Numbered from the stretch's first letter, positions 8,977-18,606 are shown. The stretch: 64,000 nt of DNA from Salibacter sp031581065 (GCF_031581065.1 NZ_JAVLBN010000009.1:1-64000); one strand, 5' to 3'. Notes: generated by a model not told the origin, from the sequence alone. Numbers and translations are program-made.

Positions 8977-10024
8977 CCTTACTGTCATAGAATTAGCAAG
9001 TGTGCTCGCAGGACCATCTGTGGGCACTTTTTTTGCCGAGTTGGGAGCTCGTGTCATCAAAGTGGAAAACGCGACTACAGGTGGCGACATGACGCGTCAC
9101 TGGTTTTCACGGTCAGAGCCGAACTCCGGAACATCAGCTTACTTCTCGAGCGTCAACTACCAAAAAGAATACCTGCAACGCGACCTCAACCAGGAAGAAC
9201 ACCAGGATGAAGTTCACGAGCTGATTAAAGATGCTGATATCGTCCTCTCAAACTTCAAGGAGAGCACGGCTAAAAAATTCAGAGTGGATTTTGAGTCGCT
9301 GAAGAAAGTCAATCCGAATGTTATTTTAGGTGCCATTACAGGCTTCCCCCACACCTCTCGCCCGGCTTTTGATGTTGTACTGCAAGCTGAAACAGGCTTT
9401 TTGAGTATGACCGGATCTGATCGTGAGCACCTTGCAAAAATGCCGGTCGCAATGGTTGATGTGTTAGCCGCTCATCAACTCAAAGAAGGATTACTGATTG
9501 CATTATTGAAACGACAATCAGAACCGAAAGCTTATCAGGTAAATGTCACACTCTACGAGGCTGCTCTGGCTTCGCTCATCAACCAGGGAAGCAATTATTT
9601 GATGACGGGCGTTTCACCGGAACCGATTGGCACTAAACATCCTAACATCGCTCCTTACGGGGATATTTTCACAACATCAGATGAACGAAAAATCGTGCTC
9701 GCTGTGGGTACTCAAAATCAATTTGCTCAGCTCTGTGACTATTTGAAATTGACAGAACTGACAACAGATGAACGTTTCAGTGAAAATGCTGCGCGTGTCA
9801 AAAACAGAAAAGCGCTCATCGATATATTGACAAATGCGATTAGTCAAATTGACAGGGAAATATTGATGAAAGAGCTTTTAGCTCGCGGTATCCCGGCCGG
9901 AGCTGTAAAAACACTCGAAGAGGTTTTTGCCGATGAGCAGGCTCAAAAGCTGGTTATGACCGAAAAGATTGACGGGACAGAAACCAAGCGCGTAAAAGGA
10001 AATATTTTTAGTGTATCGTCTTGA
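8966..10024 (+). CDS. CaiB/BaiF (family III) CoA-transferase
   Basis: 352 residues. The N-terminus has the family III fold signature LTVIELASVLAGPSVGTFFAELGARVIKVE, and AMVDVLAAHQL and VNVTLYEAALASLINQG follow. These enzymes move CoA between carboxylic acids through an aspartyl-CoA thioester. The protein is somewhat shorter than the usual 390-400 residues. The expected catalytic aspartate lies in the FDVVLQAETG region or in MVDVLAAHQ. Substrate unknown. The start used is ATG 8966, next to an alternative ATG at 8960; either overlaps the preceding gene. The 3' end overlaps the convergent gene at 10008 by 17 bp. Confidence 0.8.
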   Translation: MFNNLTVIELASVLAGPSVGTFFAELGARVIKVENATTGGDMTRHWFSRSEPNSGTSAYFSSVNYQKEYLQRDLNQEEHQDEVHELIKDADIVLSNFKESTAKKFRVDFESLKKVNPNVILGAITGFPHTSRPAFDVVLQAETGFLSMTGSDREHLAKMPVAMVDVLAAHQLKEGLLIALLKRQSEPKAYQVNVTLYEAALASLINQGSNYLMTGVSPEPIGTKHPNIAPYGDIFTTSDERKIVLAVGTQNQFAQLCDYLKLTELTTDERFSENAARVKNRKALIDILTNAISQIDREILMKELLARGIPAGAVKTLEEVFADEQAQKLVMTEKIDGTETKRVKGNIFSVSS

Positions 10025-10562
10025 GCTGGCGGTTGAGAAATACTGTCAATTGGCGAGCATCTTTTTCTTCGAGATGCATTCCAAAACTCACTTTCCCGCC
10101 AAGGTAATCGAACTCAATTTGCTCGTTACCTACTGTCCAAAATGTTTTGTTATAAGCGGCTGCAAATGATTTTTTAGACGGCTCAAACAACCTGAATCCT
10201 TTGATATTTTTGCGCAGGTAGTTCTTGATTTTTCCGCGCTTGAAGAGTGAACGCTTATACAACAGTTTCTCTTTATTGATTTTGATAAGCTCATAACCGA
10301 ACTTTTTGAAGAGGTAACCGTGAAGGGCTTTGTACTCAAAATAGCCCCAAAACGAAAGATAAACAATGAAAAAGATGTAGGCATCGCGCTCGAGTCCGGC
10401 ATTGAAAAGGTAGAATGTTACATAAATTCCCAGGCTCGTCCACAGTACTAACCAGCCTAGTAAAGCCATTTCCTGCCACCCTTCGAGCGGATTGATAATT
10501 TTGATCAGCACTTCATCATCCTGCTTGCTGATTGATATGTTGTCTCCTATTTCTTTTTTCAT
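10008..10562 (-). CDS. Two-helix membrane protein, PH-like, unknown function
   Basis: 184 residues. Two transmembrane helices (about 32-54 and 62-82) are followed by a roughly 100-residue soluble domain with a YELIKINKEKLLYKRSLFKR pattern, like the bacterial PH-fold membrane proteins. No exact family is recognised. It overlaps the 3' end of the CoA-transferase gene by 17 bp in convergent orientation. Confidence 0.6.
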   Translation of the reverse strand: MKKEIGDNISISKQDDEVLIKIINPLEGWQEMALLGWLVLWTSLGIYVTFYLFNAGLERDAYIFFIVYLSFWGYFEYKALHGYLFKKFGYELIKINKEKLLYKRSLFKRGKIKNYLRKNIKGFRLFEPSKKSFAAAYNKTFWTVGNEQIEFDYLGGKVSFGMHLEEKDARQLTVFLNRQLKTIH

Positions 10563-10672
10563 GGCACGCTACAAAAGAACAAATTTTTGGTATTGTTCTT
10601 GTTTAAACAATGACACATTTTAAGAGTTCAATAATTTTATAAACTTTGAGGCACTAAAAACGAAAGGAAAAT

Positions 10673-11443
10673 ATGAAACGAAGAGTGATGAAATTATCGA
10701 TTTTGACCATTGGATTGGCTCTATTTACAGGAACTGCTTTTGCACAGGTTGCTGGGGGAAGTATGACGAAATTATTCGACCTATATGTAATGGGTGATTA
10801 CGAAAAATGCTACGACAAAGCGATCAAGGCCACCGATGATGACGATACAAAATACGAATCTGAACCGTACCTGTACGCTGCTCTATCGCTGAAAAAGATT
10901 CAGGAAGACCCTGAGTTGAGACAGTATTACGAAGACGCTACAAAAGATGCGATCAAACTCGCTGCCAAGTTTACAAAGCGTGACATCCGCAAAGGAGAAA
11001 AAGACGAGGAAACGCTTTTTGAAGAAAATAAAGAAACAGTTTGGATGTTTCAACGCATGGCGATCAATGAGGCAAAGAGTTTTTACGTTCAACAAGACTG
11101 GAGAAAAGCTTCTTATTACTTGAAGTACGGTTTGAGAATAGATCCTAGCGATCCGGCTGTTGAGCTTTTTAAAGCTGTTGCAGATTACAAGTCTCGTAAC
11201 CGCTACAACGGTGACAAACACTCTGAGAGTGCCATCAAGAAATTCAAAGAGCTCGCTCAAGAAGGTGGTTATGAACCAACAGAATACAATGTAACTGCTT
11301 TTGAAGATGGTTTCATCGAATATGTTGAATACCTCAAAGAAGAAGACGAGCTGGAAAAAGCGAGAGAAGCTGCTTCACTCGCTCGCAAGTTAGCTCCTGA
11401 TAACTCAAAATTTGAGCGATTAGAGTCAAACCTCAATGGTTAA
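10673..11443 (+). CDS. Exported TPR-like repeat protein
   Basis: 256 residues with a signal peptide ending near TAFAQ (about residue 25) and an all-helical body. Segments such as DYEKCYDKAIKATDDDD, DWRKASYYLKYGLRIDPSDP and ELEKAREAASLARKLAPDN have TPR character. It probably acts as a periplasmic scaffold; no partner is visible. A good ribosome-binding sequence (GAAAGGAAAAT) precedes ATG 10673; ATG 10688 is an in-frame alternative. A long inverted-repeat element follows. Confidence 0.7.
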   Translation: MKRRVMKLSILTIGLALFTGTAFAQVAGGSMTKLFDLYVMGDYEKCYDKAIKATDDDDTKYESEPYLYAALSLKKIQEDPELRQYYEDATKDAIKLAAKFTKRDIRKGEKDEETLFEENKETVWMFQRMAINEAKSFYVQQDWRKASYYLKYGLRIDPSDPAVELFKAVADYKSRNRYNGDKHSESAIKKFKELAQEGGYEPTEYNVTAFEDGFIEYVEYLKEEDELEKAREAASLARKLAPDNSKFERLESNLNG

Positions 11444-11469
11444 TTCTAAATAAACAGAGTACTTAAGGA

Positions 11470-11603
11470 GGTGTATCAAAACCGAAAAATGTAAGATTTT
11501 TCGGTATTAAAAAAGCTACTTATGAAATTGGATTAGTTGAAAAGACTGGATTAATATCTTACAATCACCGATTTTTTATCTCATAGGCGCTTTTTGATAC
11601 ACC
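11470..11603. repeat. 134-bp inverted-repeat element (structured terminator or MITE-like)
   Basis: GGTGTATCAAAA at 11470-11481 is repeated inverted at 11592-11603. Nested inside are a perfect hairpin (ACCGAAAAAT, loop GTAAG, ATTTTTCGGT; 11481-11505) and a competing long-range pair (TGTAAGAT at 11490-11497 with ATCTTACA at 11556-11563). A T-rich tract follows the right arm. It fills the gap between convergent genes ending at 11443 and 11610. It contains no coding capacity. It could be a complex terminator, a structured RNA or a small non-autonomous transposable relic. Confidence 0.6.
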
Positions 11604-11609
11604 CCTTTT

Positions 11610-13097
11610 TTATGCCTGATGTGCCGGTTTAATCAGATCCAAAACCGTTTTCACCGGGCTAAATGTTTCGAGTGGTACCTGAACGAATACAGTATTCCAG
11701 TAAGCCATGCTCCCATTCCACAACCCAGGATGTTCTAATGCTAAAATAGACTGACCGTTGTAACTTTTTTCTGATACGAATGACCAGTCGCGCTCGATGA
11801 AATCATTCAAATCAAACGATTCACCTTTGTAATTCTTGAGAGAACACACGATATCAACCGGATTGAAATGTGTTGATTGATCTACCGCCTTTTCCTGATC
11901 AGGATCTGTGAAGTCGATTTGTGCTTTTTCAACAATTTGAAGCGAAACTTTTCCATTTTGCTTCACCCAAAAAGGTCCGCCACCCGGTTCGCCTTCATTT
12001 TTCACCATTCCGCAAACCCGTAATGGACGATTGAGCAATTTGTGCAATTCATTTTCATCAATATTATCTGAAACATCGAGGTTCAGTTGCTCCCTGGCAA
12101 AATCGATAATCTCGCTTTTCAAGTTGACATCAACGCCTTCATCCAGCGAGCGCAAATAAGCATGAGATGCTTTTCTTAGCTCCATCAACTTTCCGCCCAA
12201 TATTTTCTTGTGTTCTGAAGCTCTTTTTTGAATGCTTTCAACCTGAACATTATCGATGTTCTTGATGAATATAATATCATCGTTCAAATCCTGGAGATTG
12301 GGCAATAATGCACCGTGTCCACCGGGTCTGAACAAGAGCTTTCCCCTGTTCGTTTTCACAGGTCTAAACTCTTTATCCACCGCAATTGTATCGGTATTTC
12401 TATGTTGAAATGACCACGAAATACGGTAGCGAACACCATATCGCTTTTCGTATTTGTCAATAACAGCGTTGAGATAGGTTCTGAAACGCGTTTCGTGTGC
12501 TTCAGAGATCGTGAAATGAATATGGCAGGATCCGTCATCATTTACTGCGTATGAAGCCGCCTCAGCTAATTGCTCATCAACTGCTTTTCTAATTTCATCA
12601 GCGTAGAGGTGAAAATCGATCAACGCTTTTGGTGTTGCTCCGTAGCCAATTCCCTGATTATCGAGCAAAACCTCCACAATAGTTTTTAAATTTTCACGGT
12701 CAGATCCTTTGAGCTCAATACCGTGTAGCTGGAGGTAATCCTCAACTGGCTTGCTGAAAGCGAATTTTTCAAAATTTTCAGCAAATTTTTCTATTTCAGG
12801 AGTAACTTCTTCGTTTTCCAGGTAATTGAACAACAATTTAAACATGCGGCTCGCAGCTCCTGATGCAGGAACAAACTTGCCAACTTTTAGCGTTTCAAGT
12901 GCTTCCTCATAAAGAGACTTGTAATAGTTAGCTGATTCATCACCTATCATAAGGATACCATCAGCAATTACAGCCGGACGCTGTATATCTAGTTTTTGCG
13001 TACCTTTTTGAAAATAAACGAGTTGCTGTTCAACCTCATCGATATTCATATCATATTTATTCAGCTCTTTAATGAACTGTTCAGTTATTTCAATCAT
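11610..13097 (-). CDS. DUF4301 family protein
   Basis: 495 residues, the normal length of this Bacteroidota family. Diagnostic stretches are KFVPASGAASRMFKLLFNYL (about residue 93), LFRPGGHGALLPNLQDL (about 255), DIIFIKNIDNVQ and VCGMVKNEGEPGGGPFWVK (about 360). The glycine-rich motifs and the order of strands recall sugar-nucleotide pyrophosphorylases, so a nucleotidyltransferase-like role is possible but is inference. Cytosolic, with no signal peptide. One GGTCAGADCC word at 12698. Confidence 0.8.
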   Translation of the reverse strand: MIEITEQFIKELNKYDMNIDEVEQQLVYFQKGTQKLDIQRPAVIADGILMIGDESANYYKSLYEEALETLKVGKFVPASGAASRMFKLLFNYLENEEVTPEIEKFAENFEKFAFSKPVEDYLQLHGIELKGSDRENLKTIVEVLLDNQGIGYGATPKALIDFHLYADEIRKAVDEQLAEAASYAVNDDGSCHIHFTISEAHETRFRTYLNAVIDKYEKRYGVRYRISWSFQHRNTDTIAVDKEFRPVKTNRGKLLFRPGGHGALLPNLQDLNDDIIFIKNIDNVQVESIQKRASEHKKILGGKLMELRKASHAYLRSLDEGVDVNLKSEIIDFAREQLNLDVSDNIDENELHKLLNRPLRVCGMVKNEGEPGGGPFWVKQNGKVSLQIVEKAQIDFTDPDQEKAVDQSTHFNPVDIVCSLKNYKGESFDLNDFIERDWSFVSEKSYNGQSILALEHPGLWNGSMAYWNTVFVQVPLETFSPVKTVLDLIKPAHQA

Positions 13098-13185
13098 GAG
13101 CGATTAAATGAAATAGGGTTAATCAAAAGAAAAAATGGTCGTTTGTTGCTGCCAAAATAATAAAATAATGACAACCTGTGAAGCC

Positions 13186-13566
13186 TTACTCAAACTCTAA
13201 GTTAGGAAGAAAGCCAGACTTTCTGCTCTGCTTGCGTTCGCGCCTGTAAGCGATCGACAGTTTGTAAATTGCTAATCCCCACGAGCCACTGTAAAAAACG
13301 ACTTTAAAAAGTGTGGAATTATTCATGCTGTAAAAGAGCGATAAACCTACAATCGCGAACAAAACAACTCCAATGATATAGTAGTTGATGAGAATATTCA
13401 TCGGGTAATAATATTCGTGTTTACGAATGTGATAATACGCTCCTCCCAATTGAACAACTCCCAACACAGACATCGTCAACCAAAAATAATCTATACTGGA
13501 ATAGATGAGAATGAACAATGAAACCAACATCACTAACGCCTCTATCAATGTTTGCCTGTACTTCAT
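13186..13566 (-). CDS. Small four-helix membrane protein, unknown function
   Basis: 126 residues with about four hydrophobic helices (roughly 8-24, 28-45, 58-80 and 85-103) and a basic C-terminal tail (RRERKQSRKS). Its ATG overlaps the stop of the upstream GbsR-type regulator gene by 4 bp (ATGA), which indicates translational coupling. No family recognised. Confidence 0.65.
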   Translation of the reverse strand: MKYRQTLIEALVMLVSLFILIYSSIDYFWLTMSVLGVVQLGGAYYHIRKHEYYYPMNILINYYIIGVVLFAIVGLSLFYSMNNSTLFKVVFYSGSWGLAIYKLSIAYRRERKQSRKSGFLPNLEFE

Positions 13567-14075
13567 GATTTCCTCCTGTTAAATAATTTCCTGATACCGT
13601 TTAGGAACCAGTTTTGCTCGCTTTTGCTCAATGTTTCAAGCAAACTATCAGCTAGCTCTGTGTACTGCAATAACTCGCCTGTTACCTTTTTGAATTCTTT
13701 TTGCTCCTCGTTTTCTTTTTCTACATGTTGTGATTCCTGTAATAAAGTAATTACAGGATCTATTTCGCGTTTTCTCCTCTCAGCAGTGACAATTGAAATC
13801 ACTTTCCAAATCTCTTTTTCAGCAACGAAGAACTCTTTCCGTTCTCCTTCTTTGTGGATTTTTGAAACCAACCCCCAATCGAGCAAATTGCGGACATTCA
13901 TATTGACATTTCCACGCGAAATGTGGAGCTCATCCATGATATCGTCAGTGCATAACGGTTCAGGAGCGATGAGCAGTAATGCGTGAATTTGAGCCATCGC
14001 TTTGTTGATTCCCCATTTTGACCCAAATGTTCCCCACGTTTGTAGGAACTCTTTCTTCTTACCTTCAAAATCCAT
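13563..14075 (-). CDS. GbsR/MarR-family transcriptional regulator
   Basis: 170 residues. The winged helix spans about 20-95: WGTFGSKWGINKAMAQIHALLL, DDIMDELHISRGNVNMNVRNLLDWGLV and a KEFFVAEKEIWKV wing. This matches the GbsR branch, whose known members respond to osmolytes. The C-terminal half is a coiled coil, probably for dimerisation. It is coupled to the small membrane protein downstream and lies 45 bp after the TonB-like gene. A target operator is not obvious. Confidence 0.85.
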   Translation of the reverse strand: MDFEGKKKEFLQTWGTFGSKWGINKAMAQIHALLLIAPEPLCTDDIMDELHISRGNVNMNVRNLLDWGLVSKIHKEGERKEFFVAEKEIWKVISIVTAERRKREIDPVITLLQESQHVEKENEEQKEFKKVTGELLQYTELADSLLETLSKSEQNWFLNGIRKLFNRRKS

Positions 14076-14120
14076 GCATCAAAGATACAATATTTTTCGA
14101 AGTTTCAAAAGTTTCTGAAA

Positions 14121-14894
14121 CTATTGAGAAACGAAGCGAAATGTAATGCTCCCCTTTTGAGCCTCAGGAGCTTGTTGTGAATTATTGAATTGGGTGTTGT
14201 AAGCAGCCTGTATAGCCTGTTTTTGCAAACAGCCGTCTTGAGATTTTGAAGACTGCTTATCAATTTTTGCTGCGAGCACTTTCCCCGATCGGTTGACTAC
14301 TATGTTCACTGTAACTTCTCCTCCAAACTCGCACATGTAAACCGGAACATCCATATATGTATCGTAACGGTTTTCGAGCTTGTAAGAAATATTCGTATTT
14401 CCCTTGACAGCACCTTCTGATACGGCTTCCTTTTCTGTTACTTCTTCTAATTGAGGTTGTTTTTTGCTGTTGATCAATGCCTCAGCATCTTCTTTTGTGT
14501 ATCCATAACCGGCATCTCGTTGCTCTTGTATGACTTCCTGTTCAAGTTTTTTGAGTCTTTCGTTGATCTCTTTCTCTACATCACTTTTAGACTCATTTGA
14601 AACATTCTCTTCAATTTTATTGTAATCGGCTTTGTCAAGCATCTTGGGAGCGCTCTTATTTACGGCTTTGTTCGATGATGGATCTGACTGTTCAGTCTCT
14701 GTCAGTTCTTGCTCCTCAGGTTTTTGTTCCTGTTCTACTACTTCAGGTTCTGAAAATTGCATGGTAATCGTGGTGTCTTTTGTTTCGGCATCTTTTAGAG
14801 TCGCGATGTCGAATATCACAAATGCCAAAATGTGCACTAAAGCAGTAAGTGCTATAGCTGTACGGTGTTTTACTATGTAATTTTTAAAACTCAT
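14121..14894 (-). CDS. TonB/AgmX-like periplasm-spanning protein
   Basis: 257 residues: a short cytosolic N-terminus, one transmembrane helix (about 14-30), a long acidic and Gln/Glu-rich extended region (about 40-165), and a C-terminal domain (about 175-257; GEVTVNIVVNRSGKVLAAKID and ITFRF). This is the layout of TonB or AgmX/PglI C-terminal domain proteins, which connect the inner membrane to outer-membrane partners. No ExbB/ExbD genes are adjacent. The start codon overlaps the stop of the upstream WG-repeat gene by 4 bp. Confidence 0.65.
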   Translation of the reverse strand: MSFKNYIVKHRTAIALTALVHILAFVIFDIATLKDAETKDTTITMQFSEPEVVEQEQKPEEQELTETEQSDPSSNKAVNKSAPKMLDKADYNKIEENVSNESKSDVEKEINERLKKLEQEVIQEQRDAGYGYTKEDAEALINSKKQPQLEEVTEKEAVSEGAVKGNTNISYKLENRYDTYMDVPVYMCEFGGEVTVNIVVNRSGKVLAAKIDKQSSKSQDGCLQKQAIQAAYNTQFNNSQQAPEAQKGSITFRFVSQ

Positions 14895-17074
14895 TTTTCC
14901 TGGTCAGATCCGGCCGGCATGGAGTTATCAATCATCAACTCTGAAAACCCTTCCTGAGCATAGATAAACCTGTTTCGCTGCATGTCAAAAATGGCCAAAT
15001 AACTTTCAATTCTAACGATAAAATAGCGTTCATCAATTGCCTGCACATCGTGGAATATCTCCGGAAGGAGGAAATCCGCATTTTTATCTAAAAGTCCGTA
15101 ATTCCCTTTACGTTTTGAAATGTATCCGTGTTTAACAGGAGTTAGTTCTTCAAAATTAGCAGGGAGCACATACTCTCCTTCTCTATCGATAACGCCAACA
15201 CTATCGCTCACTTCAATACGGGCAAGTGAATCGATGAAAGGCCATGCATAATCAAAACGGTAGCGAATTTCGAGGTCCACATTCATATTGGCAAAGCCCC
15301 ATTTCCCATACTTTTTAACGGGGACCAACGGTGGAGTAAACGTGCCAATTTCCTCAAATATTGCGGGAAATACGCGTTTACCTGTTGTGTCGATCACTCC
15401 GAATTTCATATTGTGACGGTATTTTGCATAACCGTTTTCGAACTGACCGTAATTGATAACAATTGGCGAGTACTCGTATTCGCTTTTTATTGCGACTTGC
15501 CCTCTTGAGTTGATGTAGTAATACTTTCCTCCTTTTGCTACAATTGAACGATCATTGGAAAAGGAACCGATGAAGTCGTACTCAAATGGCAGGAGCGTAT
15601 CACCTGATGCTTTTAGCAACCCGAACTTGTTGTTGAGTTTGGCTCTGACCGTGCTGTCTTTAAAAAGACTCACCTGATCAAACACCGGCTTGAACAAAAG
15701 CTGACCTGCTGTATCAATTACAGACCATCCCGAATCGACTTTTACGCGAGCCAACCCGCTCTCAAAATCATAAGCCGATGAAAATTTTGGTTCAATAGCA
15801 ACTTCCCCATTTTTGTTGAAATAGCCATAGAGGTCATTTTCACTTTTAAAGAAAATGCGTCCGTGAAGCATTTCACCCAAATCACTGTAGCTGGGCAGCA
15901 GCATCATTTCACCATAATAGTTAATCATGCCCAGTTTTCCGTTTTTCTCGACAGTTGCCACATGATTTTGAAAGGCGAATCCATCCTCATATCGCGGCTC
16001 AATATACCACTCACCAAGAAGATCAATGTAACCGAGTTTATCACCGTTTCCGGCAAGCGCCTTGCCTTCGTGAAACTGATCTACTTTATGAAATTTTGGT
16101 TCTATCGCCCAGTTCCCTAAAGTATCGATGAAGCCCCATTTGCCGTTTTTTATCATCGGGATGAGGCGCTTACGGCTCTGATCGATATAAGCATTGAGCT
16201 TTTTCTTTTTTGGATAATTATCAAACCTCTCCCTGAAATCTATCAGCTCTTCAGTTGCAAAAGTTTTCACTGATCGATAGAAAATATTCTCCCAGGCCTC
16301 GTCAACATAAGGGTTGTCCTGATTTTCAAGGATGAAGTTAATAAACGAACTCAGCGAACCGTCACGAGTTGAGAGCTGATAAACCTTTCGTTGGGCCTGT
16401 GGCAGAAAAGGACTATCGGGATAGTCTTTCACGAAAACCTGATAATCATCGAGCGTACCGTCCTGTGTTTTGGTCTCAAAGAAACGTATTTCGTATTTCT
16501 CCTTGGCTTTTTGGAACTGCGGTGCATTTGGATAACAGTCCATGAAATGCCTGTAAGCTGTGTAAGTATTCGTGTCCAGCGCATTTTGAAAAGCGTATTG
16601 ATTGCGCAGCGAAATTGCTCTGTCGAGCTGATTGTACCAGTGATGCTTGGCGATAAAGTTGTTGTATAGTTGAACATCAGTTGTATCGGTCAGATCCACA
16701 AAGTAATAGTGTGATACAGCCTGCTTAACTGAGTCGATAGTAGATCGGTTGATGTTAACTTCTGCCAAATCCTCTATGTCCTTTTCTTCGAGTTTTGGAT
16801 AAAGCGTATCAGCAATCCGAATGAATTTATAAGCGCTGTCTTTGTTCAGCAAAGGAGTGTTGGGCATCGCATACATGTAAGCGAGTCCGTAAGAGCCGCC
16901 AACACAATCACGCTTCAATGCTTTGCGAAATAGCTTTTCAGCATCGTGAAAGTTATACACTTTCAACTCTTCAAACCCTCTTTCTAACTTTCCCGCATGC
17001 ACTGGATTATAGAAGATTGTTAAAAGAGTGAAAAAAGTGAAGTAATAGCCTATTTTCAAAAAGCTATTTGCCAT
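14891..17074 (-). CDS. Exported WG-repeat protein with N-terminal TPR
   Basis: 727 residues. Signal peptide (about 1-27), a TPR-like helical half (about 30-300; HDAEKLFRKALKRD, FQKAKEKYEIRFFE) and about nine or ten WG repeats (about 305-700; KNGKWGFIDTLGNWAIEPKF and variants). WG repeats fold as beta structures of unknown role and are often found on the surface or in the periplasm. It is translationally coupled to the TonB-like protein, which suggests they work together at the envelope. Contains three GGTCAGADCC words (14902, 15641 and 16688), each read in a different frame. Confidence 0.8.
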   Translation of the reverse strand: MANSFLKIGYYFTFFTLLTIFYNPVHAGKLERGFEELKVYNFHDAEKLFRKALKRDCVGGSYGLAYMYAMPNTPLLNKDSAYKFIRIADTLYPKLEEKDIEDLAEVNINRSTIDSVKQAVSHYYFVDLTDTTDVQLYNNFIAKHHWYNQLDRAISLRNQYAFQNALDTNTYTAYRHFMDCYPNAPQFQKAKEKYEIRFFETKTQDGTLDDYQVFVKDYPDSPFLPQAQRKVYQLSTRDGSLSSFINFILENQDNPYVDEAWENIFYRSVKTFATEELIDFRERFDNYPKKKKLNAYIDQSRKRLIPMIKNGKWGFIDTLGNWAIEPKFHKVDQFHEGKALAGNGDKLGYIDLLGEWYIEPRYEDGFAFQNHVATVEKNGKLGMINYYGEMMLLPSYSDLGEMLHGRIFFKSENDLYGYFNKNGEVAIEPKFSSAYDFESGLARVKVDSGWSVIDTAGQLLFKPVFDQVSLFKDSTVRAKLNNKFGLLKASGDTLLPFEYDFIGSFSNDRSIVAKGGKYYYINSRGQVAIKSEYEYSPIVINYGQFENGYAKYRHNMKFGVIDTTGKRVFPAIFEEIGTFTPPLVPVKKYGKWGFANMNVDLEIRYRFDYAWPFIDSLARIEVSDSVGVIDREGEYVLPANFEELTPVKHGYISKRKGNYGLLDKNADFLLPEIFHDVQAIDERYFIVRIESYLAIFDMQRNRFIYAQEGFSELMIDNSMPAGSDQEK

Positions 17075-17168
17075 AAATTCCTTAAATTTTAGCCAAAAAT
17101 AACATTAGCAACACAAAGAAGACTACAGGTCATAAACATTACTTAAAAACTCATTTATTATATTGCAT

Positions 17169-17564
17169 ATGGAACAACAGAAAGGAATTTGGATCGATCA
17201 TCGCAAGGCGTTGATTGTCGATCTCAACGGAACGGAAAAACTAAGAACAATATACTCAGAACTCGATGACGACAGCACGAGAATTGACAGTCCATCAAAA
17301 TTTGGCGATCAGGCAATTCGACATGAGAAAAAGCTACAGGCTAAGAAGGAAAAGGTTCTTAAGAGTTTTTATAATGACATACTGGAAAGTATTGAAAACA
17401 AAGATGATCTCTATGTTTTTGGTCCGGCCAGTGCGAAAAAAGAATTGAAAAAAGCAATTGAGGACTCTTCAAAGAAGCCTTCAACTATCAAACTTGAAAC
17501 TGCAGATAGTATGACTGATAATCAAGTTGTTGCGAGAGTTGGTGAGTATTTTAGAAAAAAATAA
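17169..17564 (+). CDS. Small eRF1/Pelota-like domain protein
   Basis: 131 residues. GIWIDHRKALIVDLNG at the start, a KLQAKKEKVLKSFYNDILESI helix and DLYVFGPASAKKELKKAIED in the C-terminal half recall the eRF1 domain-3-like translational-machinery family found as stand-alone genes in bacteria. The assignment is moderate. The ATG at 17169 is used; a TTG at 17163 is in frame just upstream. Single gene, divergent from the WG-repeat operon. Confidence 0.55.
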   Translation: MEQQKGIWIDHRKALIVDLNGTEKLRTIYSELDDDSTRIDSPSKFGDQAIRHEKKLQAKKEKVLKSFYNDILESIENKDDLYVFGPASAKKELKKAIEDSSKKPSTIKLETADSMTDNQVVARVGEYFRKK

Positions 17565-17649
17565 ACTTAATAATGTGTTTAAGAAGACCAGGAAATACGA
17601 TTTCTTAACTCAAATATTCAACGATTAGAGGTTGATTTTAACAGTTTGT

Positions 17650-17677
17650 GTTTTTGTGACCAACCACAAAAGTTTTT
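17650..17677 (+). terminator. Possible weak terminator
   Basis: TTTTGTG (17652-17658) pairs with CACAAAA (17665-17671) and is followed by GTTTTTG. It lies 88 bp after the 17169 gene. The stem is short and AT-rich. Confidence 0.3.
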
Positions 17678-17760
17678 GTTGCTAAGTTGATCATCACAAG
17701 CATAAAATTGATTAATCGTATTTTATTGCTTGTTTAGAGCACATATTTTAGATTAAATAG

Positions 17761-18606
17761 CTAGGCCTTTTCATAAAAACGATTCATCACAAATAAATGC
17801 GGTACGGTGATAGCTGATATTACGATAAGGAATATGTAACTAAAACTGTAAGGTAATTGAACTACCTTTCCAAGTATGAAGATAAAAAGCAATCCTAAGA
17901 TTGAGATAATGGTGAAAGGCAGTACATATTTTAAATATTTACTGAGAGTCACATGACTTTCATTTTTCTGAAGAAACGAATATTGATGCTTCATCGATCT
18001 AAGAGAGTGTAATATGCAAAAGAAAAGCATAAAATCAACTAGAAACGGTAATGTGTAAAAAAAGTAACCAGAAAGTATTAAAATGATCAATTCTCTCAAA
18101 AATGAGATGTTTTTAACACTTCTCTTGTACTTATTGTAAGTGAAGAGCGATAAAAATATTAGGGAACTAACAACTACTAAGTAAGTTGAATCAAAAGCAT
18201 TAAAAGCGTTTGTAATTAATCTAAACTCTGGATAAGTATTAGAGACTCTGTAAATATCATCAAGGTTAAAATGAATCAAAAAAGAGATCATCACTACTCC
18301 CCATGAGAGAAATAGTGTATTTGACAAAAAATTGTTTTTATCAGTTATGTAAAATAATTGACACTGGCCAAAATGGAATGCAGAATAAAGAAGAAATGTA
18401 AAAAAAGAAAAAACTGGCGCAACGAGCCAGACCATCACAGTAAAAAAAGCGACTAATATGTACAGAGCAATAAAAAGGGATTCTCTTTTTTCTTTTTGTT
18501 TCCAAAAAAGTTTATTATCGATAGCTCCATGAGGAATGCCTAAACATATTATAAAAAACAGAGAAAGTCGCTGAAGGATGTCAACTTCAATTTCTATAAA
18601 AAACAT
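17761..18606 (-). CDS. blh: Blh/Brp-family beta-carotene 15,15'-dioxygenase (retinal synthase)
   Basis: About 281 residues, polytopic. Cleaves beta-carotene into two retinal molecules, the chromophore for the adjacent proteorhodopsin. Family histidine motifs are present: GIPHGAIDNKLF near the N-terminus, YSAFHFGQC, FCILHSLRSMKHQY and VPHLFVMNRFY near the C-terminus. The frame is open up to an ATG at 18747, but that start would place the gene's first 40 codons inside the rhodopsin terminator. ATG 18606, or a GTG at 18711, is more likely; 18606 still leaves the family's short N-terminus before GIPHGAID. Expression probably depends on read-through from the rhodopsin gene. Confidence 0.85.
   Translation of the reverse strand: MFFIEIEVDILQRLSLFFIICLGIPHGAIDNKLFWKQKEKRESLFIALYILVAFFTVMVWLVAPVFSFFTFLLYSAFHFGQCQLFYITDKNNFLSNTLFLSWGVVMISFLIHFNLDDIYRVSNTYPEFRLITNAFNAFDSTYLVVVSSLIFLSLFTYNKYKRSVKNISFLRELIILILSGYFFYTLPFLVDFMLFFCILHSLRSMKHQYSFLQKNESHVTLSKYLKYVLPFTIISILGLLFIFILGKVVQLPYSFSYIFLIVISAITVPHLFVMNRFYEKA

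Noticed and set aside
13186..14894. TonB-like and GbsR genes as an ExbBD-TonB energy operon
   Set aside because: No ExbB or ExbD is present; the small membrane protein does not match either.
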